Shown: piece by piece, positions 42,106 to 49,642 of the stretch | Layout of the letters: each line of letters opens with the position of its first letter | Numbering within the stretch: the first letter of the stretch is position 1 | Assembly (NCBI RefSeq): GCF_008805035.1 | Contig: NZ_CP038018.1 | Location: 124,001-188,000, forward strand | Direction of reading: 5' to 3' | Length of the DNA stretch: 64,000 nucleotides | DNA from: Eikenella exigua | GTDB lineage: Bacteria > Pseudomonadota > Gammaproteobacteria > Burkholderiales > Neisseriaceae | The notes under the pieces: model-generated | The model's database searches: none | What the model was told of the DNA's origin: nothing | The model's input: the letters and a program-made list of their open reading frames with translations, nothing else | Position numbers and translations under genes: made by a program

Positions 42106-42154
42106 AATAGGTGGTAAACGTGGCCAGCATAATCGTCTTCAGGACTGTCTAAAC

Positions 42155-42193
42155 AGGCTACCTGAAACCACAAATCTCCGTTTCAGGTAGCCT
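42155..42193 (+). terminator. DUS hairpin after the HNH gene
   Basis: AGGCTACCTGAAA (42155-42167) and TTTCAGGTAGCCT (42181-42193), followed by TTTTT, with a 13-base spacer. A third DUS half lies at about 42288-42300. Confidence 0.75.
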
Positions 42194-42333
42194 TTTTGAT
42201 GAGGCATCTTCGCTCCCGTGCCGATACCTGCAACAGATTGCCTGCAAATTCCCCCAACACCCGCCTGCTGCTTGGCAGGCGGGTGCTTTTCAGGTAGCCT
42301 TCCTCTTTTTCCCAAACCTATCTCCTGCCCACC

Positions 42334-43476
42334 ATGAACACCGAAAACGAATTGCCCGAAATTGCGCCGCAAGCTTTGCCCGATGGGGCGTCTGAGATTG
42401 AGCCTGCTGCGATTGAAACGCTTGCCGCAGTGGTGGCTGAGTCGCAGGCTGCTGTGTTGGCGGAAATTCCTGCGCAACCGGCGGCTGATGGCGGTGAGGA
42501 GGTTGCCGAGCCGGGGCGTAAGTGGCGCGAGGGGAGGATTGTGGATGCTGCCGTGCGTGTGTGGGATGCTGCAGAACGCACAGGAGTGGCCGATGTGGTG
42601 AACAATGGCGACGAGCCGCCGTTGAGCGTGTTTTTGGTGGGCGACCTGTTTGCCGCCACCGACCTTTCCCCCGAGCCGGGCGATGTATTGCGCGGCGTGT
42701 TGCAGAGCCACCCTGTTAGCGGCTATTGGCTGCTCGACAGCGCGGAAAATGCCGCTACGTCCAGCCTGCAGCGGCGCAGCCCGGAAGAAGAAGAGGCACT
42801 GCATAAAGAGCGCAAACAGGCCAAGCGGCAAGATAAATTGGTGAACGGCGAAACTTATGTGGGCAAGGTGGTGCGCTGGAACGAAGAGGAAAAGTCGGGC
42901 TATATAAAGGTTAAATCCATCAAAGCGCGGGTGTTTTTCCCGCAATCGGCTTTCGTGTTCCGCGATAAAAGCCCGGCCAACCACCAGCAGGTGAGCTTTG
43001 TGCTGGGGCGGCGGCGCGGCGAATGGGTGGCCACCCGTGTGATTCCGCAAGGCTACGAATTGGGCTGGGCCGACCGCGAAAGCCCTTCTTCCGGCACGAT
43101 TTTAGGTGGCGGTTTCAGCGAAAGCCTGCTCGGCGGCACGTTTATCCTGCTGTTCCTTGCCGCCGTGTCCTTTATTTCCCTGCCGCTGGCCGCGGCCTAT
43201 TTGCTGGCCAGCTGCCTGCTGCTTATTCTCTACCGCACGGACAAGCGCAGCGCCCAAAGCGGCCGCACCCGCGTGCCCGATGGCGTGCTGCACCTGTTGG
43301 CCATGCTCGGCGGCTGGCCCGGCGGCCTGTTGGCGCAGATGCGTTATCAGCAGCACACCGCCAATATCCGCTTTGTGCGCGCTTTTTGGTTTAGCGTGGC
43401 GCTGAATGCCGTGGGCACTTATGTTTTGCTGGTGTACTTTATCGGCTCGCCCGCGTTTGCCTTCTTGAAAAACTAG
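42334..43476 (+). CDS. Cold-shock-like and DUF1294 membrane protein
   Basis: This protein has 380 residues. The N-terminal 160 residues are acidic and Ala/Glu/Pro-rich, with VFLVGDLFAATDLSPEPGDV suggesting a second, degenerate nucleic-acid-binding fold. A cold-shock-like segment (GKVVRWNEEEKSGYIKVKSI, about 165-230) follows. The C-terminal part is DUF1294, with helices GGTFILLFLAAVSFISLPLA, AAYLLASCLLLILYRTDKRS, HLLAMLGGWPGGLLAQ and a last helix near the end. Family members pair a cold-shock domain with membrane helices, and the function is unknown. Here the extra N-terminal half makes it longer than usual. The tag gene follows by four bases. Confidence 0.82.
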   Translation: MNTENELPEIAPQALPDGASEIEPAAIETLAAVVAESQAAVLAEIPAQPAADGGEEVAEPGRKWREGRIVDAAVRVWDAAERTGVADVVNNGDEPPLSVFLVGDLFAATDLSPEPGDVLRGVLQSHPVSGYWLLDSAENAATSSLQRRSPEEEEALHKERKQAKRQDKLVNGETYVGKVVRWNEEEKSGYIKVKSIKARVFFPQSAFVFRDKSPANHQQVSFVLGRRRGEWVATRVIPQGYELGWADRESPSSGTILGGGFSESLLGGTFILLFLAAVSFISLPLAAAYLLASCLLLILYRTDKRSAQSGRTRVPDGVLHLLAMLGGWPGGLLAQMRYQQHTANIRFVRAFWFSVALNAVGTYVLLVYFIGSPAFAFLKN

Positions 43477-43480
43477 CCGC

Positions 43481-44032
43481 ATGAACAGCTACTGCGCCCT
43501 TGCCAACGGCCTGCCCGCCGACAGCCCCGACCCCAACAAGCATTATCACGACCATCTCTACGGCTTCCCCATCGAAGACGACAACGAACTCTTCGGCCGC
43601 CTGCTGCTCGAAATCAACCAAGCCGGCTTAAGCTGGACGCTGATTTTGCAACGCGCCGCCGGCCTGCGAGCCGCCTACGCCGGCTTCAACATCGCCGCCG
43701 TGGCCGCCTTCGGCGAAGCCGACCGCCAACGCCTGCTGGCCGACGCGAAAGTGATCCGCAACCGCCTGAAAATCAATGCAGCCATCCACAATGCGCAGCA
43801 AATCTTGCAGTTGCAACAGGAATTCGGTTCGTTCAAAAACTGGCTCGACGGCCACCACCCGCAGCCGCTGGCCGATTGGGTGAAGCTGTTTCGCCGCACC
43901 TTCAAATTCACCGGCCCCGAAATCGTGCGCGAATTTTTGGTGAGCACAGGCTACCTGAAAGGCGCGCACAGTGAAGGCTGCCCAGCCGCCGAGCGCGCTG
44001 CCGCCGCTAATCCGCCGTGGTTGCGGGGCTGA
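43481..44032 (+). CDS. tag: DNA-3-methyladenine glycosylase I
   Basis: Tag removes 3-methyladenine from alkylated DNA. The 183-residue protein has YCALANGLPADS at the start, KHYHDHLYGFPIEDDNELFG, FGRLLLEINQAGLSWTLILQ with the catalytic-region E and W, and KINAAIHNAQQILQLQQEFG. The zinc site at the C terminus is intact (STGYLKGAHSEGCP), with the H and C ligands. The NEWG motif of E. coli is changed to HLYG, as in the YfjP/Tag-like neisserial members. A DUS encodes GYLK within this conserved zinc-site segment. It starts four bases after the DUF1294 gene stop, so the two are co-transcribed. Confidence 0.92.
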   Translation: MNSYCALANGLPADSPDPNKHYHDHLYGFPIEDDNELFGRLLLEINQAGLSWTLILQRAAGLRAAYAGFNIAAVAAFGEADRQRLLADAKVIRNRLKINAAIHNAQQILQLQQEFGSFKNWLDGHHPQPLADWVKLFRRTFKFTGPEIVREFLVSTGYLKGAHSEGCPAAERAAAANPPWLRG

Positions 44033-44053
44033 TGCGACTGGCAAGTTAGAAAA

Positions 44054-44116
44054 AGGCTACCTGAAAGCGTTAGCTTTGCGAGTTTCTGCGAAGCTGAGTT
44101 TTCAGGTAGCCTTTTT
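44054..44116 (+). terminator. DUS pair after tag
   Basis: AGGCTACCTGAAA (44054-44066) and TTTTCAGGTAGCCT with trailing T residues bracket a spacer containing AGTTTCTGCGAAGCT (44081-44095). Two further DUS halves follow near 44199 and 44269. Confidence 0.65.
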
Positions 44117-44281
44117 GTTTGGCTGTGGGCGATAGCTTATGTGGCGGGGCAGGGCGGCAAGTGGCTCCGCCGTTTGGTTTTGCCGGTCTCTTTGAATTTT
44201 CAGGTAGCCTTTAACGGCGGGATTGGGTGATGCTGTATCCGGACTGTTTGAACTTCGTTGAAGTTGTGTTTTCAGGTAGCC

Positions 44282-45010
44282 TCAATGGCTATTTTGCGGT
44301 GTTGTTTCCGGCAGCCCTTCGTTTTCGCTGGCGGGCGGTTGGGGAGGGTGATGCTGGAAGAGGCCTTGTTCGGTAATGGTCCAGAGGGCGGCGTCGGTGT
44401 GCATGGTTTTGAGGGCGTTGTTGGTCCAGGTGTTGCAGGTGTAGAAGAGATTGTAGCTGCCGACGGCTTCGTAGAAGGCGTCATTTTCTCCATAGACCAT
44501 GTGGGTGGGAATGGGGATGGTGCGGCCGTGTTGCCATTGCAGGCTTTGGCGGATATAGGCGATGAGGCGGCGGTATTGGGCGCGGCTGATGCGGATGGGG
44601 GCGCAGCGGGTGCAGCCTTCGAGGCTGTGGTAGTAGGTGGCGTGGACGGCGTTGCTGGATAGGCCGGTGGCGGCTTTGAGGGCGGCGCTGGGGCGAAGGT
44701 CGGCCCAGGTGGGGGTGGTGAGGTAGAAGTTTTTGTCGCCCAGGCCGATGGCGAGCCAGGGGGCGTATTCTTGGCCGCGGGTGTGCTCGGCGGGGAAGAC
44801 GGCTCGCCAGTCGGCTTCGCTGCTGAAGGTGGGGACGACGATGTCGGTATGCACGCCGTTGGAGAGCAGCCATACGGTGATTTCGGGCTCGCCTTCGAGC
44901 CGGCCTGGGCTTTTGATGCGGGGCAGCAGCCAAACGGCGGCGCCGTAGAGCAGGAGGAGGGCGGCCAGGCTGAGGAAGCTGCGGCGGATGAGGCGGGAAA
45001 GTTTGGGCAT
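44282..45010 (-). CDS. TIGR02117/DUF2459 family exported or membrane-anchored protein
   Basis: This protein has 242 residues. An N-terminal basic segment and helix (FLSLAALLLLYGAAVWLLPR) anchor or export it. The rest matches the DUF2459 family. VWLLSNGVHTDIVVP is near residue 46, followed by HTRGQEYAPWLAIGLGDKNF, TPTWADLRPSAALKAATGLS and the C-terminal SYNLFYTCNTWTNNALK. Conserved His, Asp, Cys and Asn residues suggest a papain-like or cysteine hydrolase fold, but no activity is established. It lies just downstream of dusC on the same strand, with a DUS pair between. Confidence 0.88.
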   Translation of the reverse strand: MPKLSRLIRRSFLSLAALLLLYGAAVWLLPRIKSPGRLEGEPEITVWLLSNGVHTDIVVPTFSSEADWRAVFPAEHTRGQEYAPWLAIGLGDKNFYLTTPTWADLRPSAALKAATGLSSNAVHATYYHSLEGCTRCAPIRISRAQYRRLIAYIRQSLQWQHGRTIPIPTHMVYGENDAFYEAVGSYNLFYTCNTWTNNALKTMHTDAALWTITEQGLFQHHPPQPPASENEGLPETTPQNSH

Positions 45011-45027
45011 GGTGGTGTGTGGTTTGG

Positions 45028-45074
45028 GGCTACCTGAAAGTTTGAGCTTCGCGGGGCTTGGCTTTCAGGTAGCC
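45028..45074 (-). terminator. DUS pair after dusC
   Basis: GGCTACCTGAAA (45028-45039) and TTTCAGGTAGCC (45063-45074), with GAGCTTCGCGGGGCTTGG in the spacer, follow the dusC stop by five bases on the minus strand. Confidence 0.6.
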
Positions 45075-45079
45075 TTTGC

Positions 45080-46042
45080 TTATTCGGGCTGTGGCTGGTA
45101 GTTATCCAGCAGCTGTTCGATTTGTTGGGGGCAGGTGAGGGGGCGCAGTTGGGTGAAGAGGTGTGCGGCTTGGGGGTGGGCGGTTTTCATCATGCCGAGC
45201 CATTGTTTGAGGCGGGCGGCGGGGTAGGGCGTGTCGCCGGCGTGTTTGCGGCAGAGTTGGAAGAACCGGCGTATCCACACGAGGTAGTCGGCGAAACCGG
45301 CGGGCTGTGGCGGGAGACCTTGGTTGTGGCGCTGGATTTGGCGGGCGAGGTCGGGGGTAATGACGGCGCCGCGCCCGAGCATCACATCTTGGCAGCCGCT
45401 GGTGCGGCGGATGGCGAGGTAGTCGGCCAGGCTGAATACGTCGCCGTTGGCGATGACGGGGATGCTGAGGGCTTGGCGGATGGGGGCGATTTGTTCCCAA
45501 TGGGCGGGCGGGCGGTAGCCTTCGATTTTGGTGCGGGCGTGTACGGACAGCGCGGAGGCACCGCCTTGGGCGATGGCCTGGGCGCATTCGAGGGCGCGGG
45601 AGCCGTCTTCGTAGCCGAGGCGCATTTTGGCGGTGAGGGGGATGTTTTCAGGTAGCCTTTGGCGCACGGTGGAGACGATTTGGCGGATGCGTTCGGGCTC
45701 GCGCAGGAGGATGGCACCGCCTTGGTGTTTGTTGACGGTGGGGGCGGGGCAGCCGAAGTTGAGGTCGATTTTTTGCGCGCCTGCGGCCACGGCGGCTTGG
45801 GCGTTGGCGGCCATGTTGTCGGGGTCGCTGCCGAGCAGCTGGAGGGTGCAGGGGGTACCGGCATGGGTGCGGCAGCCGTGATCGATTTCGGGCATGTGCC
45901 GCCGCCAGGTGGCGCGGGAGTGCAGGGTGTGGGTGATGCGGACGAATTCGGTAACGCATTCGCTGTAGCCGCCGATATCGGTGAGCAGGCGGCGCATGAC
46001 GGGGTCGAGCAGACCCTGCATGGGGGCTAGAATTAGGTTCAT
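45080..46042 (-). CDS. dusC: tRNA-dihydrouridine(16) synthase
   Basis: DusC reduces uridine 16 of tRNA using FMN and NADPH. The 320-residue protein starts LILAPMQGLLDPVMRRLLTD and keeps ITEFVR-like CVTEFVRITHTLH, the flavin-binding block DLNFGCPAPTVNKHQGGAIL with the catalytic cysteine, and SVHARTKIEGYRPPAHWEQI. A C-terminal helical domain follows. The short N terminus and the LAPMQGLLD text favour DusC over DusA or DusB. A DUS in the coding region gives QRLPENIP. Confidence 0.94.
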   Translation of the reverse strand: MNLILAPMQGLLDPVMRRLLTDIGGYSECVTEFVRITHTLHSRATWRRHMPEIDHGCRTHAGTPCTLQLLGSDPDNMAANAQAAVAAGAQKIDLNFGCPAPTVNKHQGGAILLREPERIRQIVSTVRQRLPENIPLTAKMRLGYEDGSRALECAQAIAQGGASALSVHARTKIEGYRPPAHWEQIAPIRQALSIPVIANGDVFSLADYLAIRRTSGCQDVMLGRGAVITPDLARQIQRHNQGLPPQPAGFADYLVWIRRFFQLCRKHAGDTPYPAARLKQWLGMMKTAHPQAAHLFTQLRPLTCPQQIEQLLDNYQPQPE

Positions 46043-46056
46043 GGGGGTATTTTAAG

Positions 46057-46093
46057 TTTTCAGGTAGCCTTTGAGATAAAGGCTACCTGAAAA
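46057..46093. terminator. Perfect outward DUS hairpin
   Basis: TTTTCAGGTAGCCTTT (46057-46072) and AAAGGCTACCTGAAAA (46078-46093) form a 16-base stem with a five-base loop. It lies upstream of dusC and after the 113-residue gene on the minus strand. Confidence 0.75.
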
Positions 46094-46178
46094 ATTTGTG
46101 GTGAAGGTATTCCATGCCATTACTGTTTGTTGGGCTTCGGCAAAATCTGCACGAGTTTTGCGCGCCCCGATTTGGCGG

Positions 46179-46520
46179 CTAGAGGATTTTTTGGCTGCCT
46201 TCGAACACTTGAATGCTGTAATCACACACGCGGTCGATACAGTTGGGCATGGTGAGAGTGTATTGGCCGCTTTGGCGGGCATACCAGCCAAACATGGGGG
46301 AGGCATGGGGATCGGTGTCGGCGATAAGGGTGCGGCCGTCGCGCAGCAGGGCGAAGTCGATGTTACTGCATTGGCGGCTGCAATCGGCAAAGAAGGTGTA
46401 GTGTTTGCCGACACGTAGGTTGATTTGTTGGAGTTTGGATTCTCCTTGGGAGAGGCTGCCGCGGAAATGTTCATACAGCCGGGCGCGGCGGTCTTCTTTG
46501 CGCACGATTTCGCGGTTCAT
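46179..46520 (-). CDS. Hypothetical protein, probably exported, N terminus uncertain
   Basis: The supported part is 113 residues from the ATG at 46520 (MNREIVRKEDRRARLYEHFR) to a stop at 46179. It has GKHYTFFADCSRQCSNIDFA and SGQYTLTMPNCIDRVCDYSI, with four cysteines, which suggests an exported pre-peptidase-like or calcium-binding beta domain. No signal peptide lies in this frame. A perfect one (LSSLLPILLLSAAGAA) is encoded immediately upstream in another frame, so the gene may be frameshifted near 46520. There is no ribosome-binding site at the ATG used. No family is recognised with confidence. Confidence 0.6.
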   Translation of the reverse strand: MNREIVRKEDRRARLYEHFRGSLSQGESKLQQINLRVGKHYTFFADCSRQCSNIDFALLRDGRTLIADTDPHASPMFGWYARQSGQYTLTMPNCIDRVCDYSIQVFEGSQKIL

Positions 46521-46662
46521 GCGCTGCGCCTGCGGCAGACAACAGCAGAATGGGCAGAAGCGAAGATAAGGCAGCGTGTGGGCATGGCGGTGGGGGCTTG
46601 CTGAAGGGGAAAACGGCAGGCTACCTGAAAATGGTTTGGTTGCTTCAGATGGTCTTGGGGGG

Positions 46663-47439
46663 TCAGCGAATGATGCTGCGTTGTGAGTCGGCAAGGAAAT
46701 CGCGCAACACGGCCAGCTCGGGGGAAATTTGAGCGGTTTTGGCAATCTGGCTGCAGGCTTCTTCGTAGGCCAAGCCTTGGCGGTAGAGGATCTTGTAAGC
46801 GTTTTTCACATTGGCGATCTGTTCGGGCGTGAAGCCGTTGCGGCGCATGCCTTCGCTGTTGATACCGGCGGGCTCGGCGCGATAGCCGGCGGCCATGAAG
46901 TAGGGGGGCACGTCTTTATGTACGCCGGCGGCGAAGGCGGTCATGGCGTAGTTGCCGATTTGGCAGAATTGGAACACAAGGGTGTAGCCGCCGAGGATGA
47001 CATAGTCGCCGATGGTAACGTGGCCGGCGAGGGAGGCGTTGTTGGCGAAGATAGTATGGCTGCCGATTACGCAGTCGTGGGCGAGGTGGCAGTAGGCCAT
47101 GATCCAGTTGTCGTCGCCGATGCGGGTTTCGCCGATGCCGGTTACGGTGCCGAGGTTGAAGGTGGTGAATTCGCGGATGGTGTTGCTGTTGCCGATAATC
47201 AGGCGGGTAGGCTCGCCACGGTATTTTTTGTCTTGCGGGATGGCACCCAGGCTGGCGAATTGGAAAATGCGGTTGTTTTCGCCGATGGTGGTGTGCCCTT
47301 CGATAACGGCGTGCGGGCCGATTTCGCTGCCGGCGCCGATTTGTACGTTCGGGCCGATGACGGTGTAGGCACCGACTTTAACGCTGCTGTCGAGCTCGGC
47401 TTTGGGGTCGATAATCGCGGTGGGGTGGATTAGGGACAT
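46663..47439 (-). CDS. lpxA: UDP-N-acetylglucosamine acyltransferase
   Basis: LpxA adds a 3-hydroxyacyl chain to UDP-GlcNAc, the first step of lipid A synthesis. The 258-residue protein starts IHPTAIIDPKAELDSSVKVG and has the hexapeptide repeats of a left-handed beta-helix. The catalytic His lies in YCHLAHDCVIGSHTIF (about residue 125). A C-terminal helical domain follows GINSEGMRRNGFTPEQIANV. AAGGA precedes the ATG. It is the last gene of the dxr-to-lpxA cluster, 117 bases after fabZ, with two DUS in the gap. Confidence 0.97.
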   Translation of the reverse strand: MSLIHPTAIIDPKAELDSSVKVGAYTVIGPNVQIGAGSEIGPHAVIEGHTTIGENNRIFQFASLGAIPQDKKYRGEPTRLIIGNSNTIREFTTFNLGTVTGIGETRIGDDNWIMAYCHLAHDCVIGSHTIFANNASLAGHVTIGDYVILGGYTLVFQFCQIGNYAMTAFAAGVHKDVPPYFMAAGYRAEPAGINSEGMRRNGFTPEQIANVKNAYKILYRQGLAYEEACSQIAKTAQISPELAVLRDFLADSQRSIIR

Positions 47440-47556
47440 GGTGTTTCCTTATGGCAGCGGGCTTTGCCGGGTGAGGCTACCTGAAAATGGTTCGGTGCTA
47501 AATGCGGCGGAGGTTTGGCAGAGGCTACCTGAAAAGGTGTTGGCTGGCTTGCCGGC

Positions 47557-48021
47557 TTATTTATCCACTGCGCGTTTGGCGCACATGATGACGGCTTCGG
47601 CGGCGATTTGGCCGTCTACGGTGGCAGTGGCTTTGAATTTGCCGATGTCGCGCTTGTGGGTGATGACGTCCAGATGAATCTGTACTTGGTCGCCGGGCAC
47701 AACTTGGCGTTTGAAGCGGGCTTCGTCGATGCCAACGAAAAAGTAGATTTCGTTTTCTTTGCGCTCGCCCCGGCTGAGGATGGCGAGCACGCCGGCAGCC
47801 TGTGCCATGGCTTCGATAATCAACACGCCGGGCATCACGGGGAAATCAGGGAAGTGGCCTTGGAAAAAAGGCTCATTTACGGAAACGTTTTTAATGGCAG
47901 TGAGGCTTTTTTCTTTTTCAAAACCGATCACGCGATCCAGTAGCAGGAAGGGGTAGCGGTGCGGTAGCAGACGTTGCAGGGTACGCACGTCCAGCGGGAG
48001 TTCGATATTTTCGATTTGCAT
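47557..48021 (-). CDS. fabZ: 3-hydroxyacyl-ACP dehydratase FabZ
   Basis: FabZ removes water from 3-hydroxyacyl-ACP during fatty-acid elongation. The 154-residue protein has LLPHRYPFLLLDRVIGFEKE with the catalytic His near residue 22, PFFQGHFPDFPVMPGVLIIE with the helix-dipole and E region, and AMAQAAGVLA. It starts four bases after lpxD ends, which indicates co-transcription. It competes with LpxA and LpxD for 3-hydroxyacyl-ACP, which explains why the three are encoded together in many Gram-negative bacteria. Confidence 0.97.
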   Translation of the reverse strand: MQIENIELPLDVRTLQRLLPHRYPFLLLDRVIGFEKEKSLTAIKNVSVNEPFFQGHFPDFPVMPGVLIIEAMAQAAGVLAILSRGERKENEIYFFVGIDEARFKRQVVPGDQVQIHLDVITHKRDIGKFKATATVDGQIAAEAVIMCAKRAVDK

Positions 48022-48024
48022 GGG

Positions 48025-49056
48025 TTATTCCTTGTTTTCGGGATAGTTGATTGTGTTTTCCAGTGTTTTCACGCGGCGGTGCAGTTCGTTGAGCCGGCGC
48101 AGGTGCACGGCATTTTTCACCCAGTCGCGGTGGGTTTGCAGCGGATAGGAGCTGGCATAGTAATCCGGCTGGTTGATGGAGGCGGCCACGAGGGTGCCGC
48201 CGCCGATGAAGGTGCGGTCGGCTACGTGGATGTGGCCGACAAACATGGCGGCGCCGCCGATTTGGCAGTAGGCGCCGATGTGGGTGCTGCCGGCAATGCC
48301 CACGCAGGCGGCGATGGCGGTGTGGGCGCCGATGTGCACGTTGTGGGCGATTTGCACGAGGTTGTCGATTTTTGCGCCCTCGGCAATCACAGTGTCTTTG
48401 ATTGCGCCGCGGTCGATGGTGGTATTGGCGCCGATTTCCACATCGTTGCCGATTTCCACGCCGCCCACTTGCGGGATTTTGTACCAATGGTCTTGCGCCC
48501 AGGCATTACCAAAGCCGTCGGCACCGATCACGGTGCCGGAGTGGATTTCCACACGCTCACCGAGGCGGCAGCCGGCATAAACGGTGACGTTGGGATGCAG
48601 TACGGTATGCTCGCCAAGCACGCAGTTGGCTTCCACCACACAGTTGGCCAAAATACGGCAGCCTTCGCCCAGTACAACACATTCGCCGATATAAACGTTG
48701 GCACCGATTTCGCAGCTATCGGGCACGATGGCGCTTGCTTCCACCACGGCACTGGGATGAATGCCGGGATTGGCGGCGGGAGCGGGGTGGAACAGGCGGG
48801 CAGTTTGGGCGAAATAGAGTTGCGGGTTGTCGCACACAATCAGATTGCGGCCGGGCAGTTTGTCGGCCAACTTGTGGTGCACAATCAGCGCGCCGGCTTG
48901 GCTGGCCAGGGCTTCGTTCAGGTGCTTGGGATGGGAAATAAAGCTGATGTCGCCTTGTTGTGCGGCATGCAGCGGGGCAATGCGGCTGATGGCGATATCT
49001 TGCCCGGCAAGCGTGCCGCCCAAGGCGGCTATAATGTGGGAAAGCTGTTTCTGCAT
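48025..49056 (-). CDS. lpxD: UDP-3-O-acylglucosamine N-acyltransferase
   Basis: LpxD adds the second 3-hydroxyacyl chain in lipid A synthesis. The 343-residue protein has an N-terminal uridine-binding domain (to about 100), where FISHPKHLNEALASQAGALI is typical. The long left-handed beta-helix follows with hexapeptides. The catalytic His lies in KIDNLVQIAHNVHIGAHTAI, about residue 240. A C-terminal helix (LRRLNELHRRVKTLENTI) packs the trimer. No strong ribosome-binding site precedes the ATG. It lies between skp and fabZ. Confidence 0.97.
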   Translation of the reverse strand: MQKQLSHIIAALGGTLAGQDIAISRIAPLHAAQQGDISFISHPKHLNEALASQAGALIVHHKLADKLPGRNLIVCDNPQLYFAQTARLFHPAPAANPGIHPSAVVEASAIVPDSCEIGANVYIGECVVLGEGCRILANCVVEANCVLGEHTVLHPNVTVYAGCRLGERVEIHSGTVIGADGFGNAWAQDHWYKIPQVGGVEIGNDVEIGANTTIDRGAIKDTVIAEGAKIDNLVQIAHNVHIGAHTAIAACVGIAGSTHIGAYCQIGGAAMFVGHIHVADRTFIGGGTLVAASINQPDYYASSYPLQTHRDWVKNAVHLRRLNELHRRVKTLENTINYPENKE

Positions 49057-49129
49057 TTTAACTTCGGTGAAGTTTCGCTTTCAGGTAACCTGTTTTGCGG
49101 TAGGGAGGCCGGAATTTTCAGGTAGCCTT

Positions 49130-49633
49130 TTATTGGTTGTTGAGAGCGCGAATAACTTGGTCAGTGATGTCGAATTTGCTGTTTACGTAGATAACGTCTT
49201 GGATAATCAAGTCATAGCCATCGCGCTGTGCCAGCTCAGTAATCACGCGGTTGGCATTTTGCTGCAGGGCGGCAAACTCTTCGTTGCGGCGCAGGTTGTA
49301 TTCTTCAGTGAGCTGTGCGGCTTGGTGACGTAAATCTCTATCCAGAGCAATCAGCTGCTGCTCTGTGCGGCGGCGTTCGGTGGTGCTCAGGCGCCCCTGG
49401 TCGAGCCTGGTTTTCAGGGCAATACCTTGATTACGCAGCCGTTGCAGTGCCTGCTGTCGGGCACTGAATTCGTTTTGCAGGATGGTTTGGATACGCTGCG
49501 CTTGGGTGGACTGCTGATACACACGCTCAGTATCGATAAACCCCAGCTTCTGTATGCTGTCGGCCGCGGCATGCAATGCGAGCAGCATCGCAGCAGCTGC
49601 CGCTGCTATACGGGGAAGATTAAGCTTCATCAT
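49130..49633 (-). CDS. skp: Periplasmic chaperone Skp/OmpH
   Basis: Skp holds unfolded outer-membrane proteins in the periplasm and hands them to BamA. The 167-residue protein has a signal peptide (about 1-25, ending in AAADS), then KLGFIDTERVYQQSTQAQRI. A long charged coiled-coil rich in Arg, Gln and Glu follows, forming the tentacles of the trimer. It ends VIYVNSKFDITDQVIRALNN. AAGGAA precedes a double ATG, and either could start. It sits just downstream of bamA, its partner. A DUS half lies immediately after the stop. Confidence 0.95.
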   Translation of the reverse strand: MMKLNLPRIAAAAAAMLLALHAAADSIQKLGFIDTERVYQQSTQAQRIQTILQNEFSARQQALQRLRNQGIALKTRLDQGRLSTTERRRTEQQLIALDRDLRHQAAQLTEEYNLRRNEEFAALQQNANRVITELAQRDGYDLIIQDVIYVNSKFDITDQVIRALNNQ

Positions 49634-49642
49634 CTGCTTTCC

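Noticed and set aside
47974..49125. 383-codon open frame on the plus strand
   Set aside because: It lies antisense to lpxD; its repeating Val/Gly/Ala/His text is the mirror of the hexapeptide repeats.
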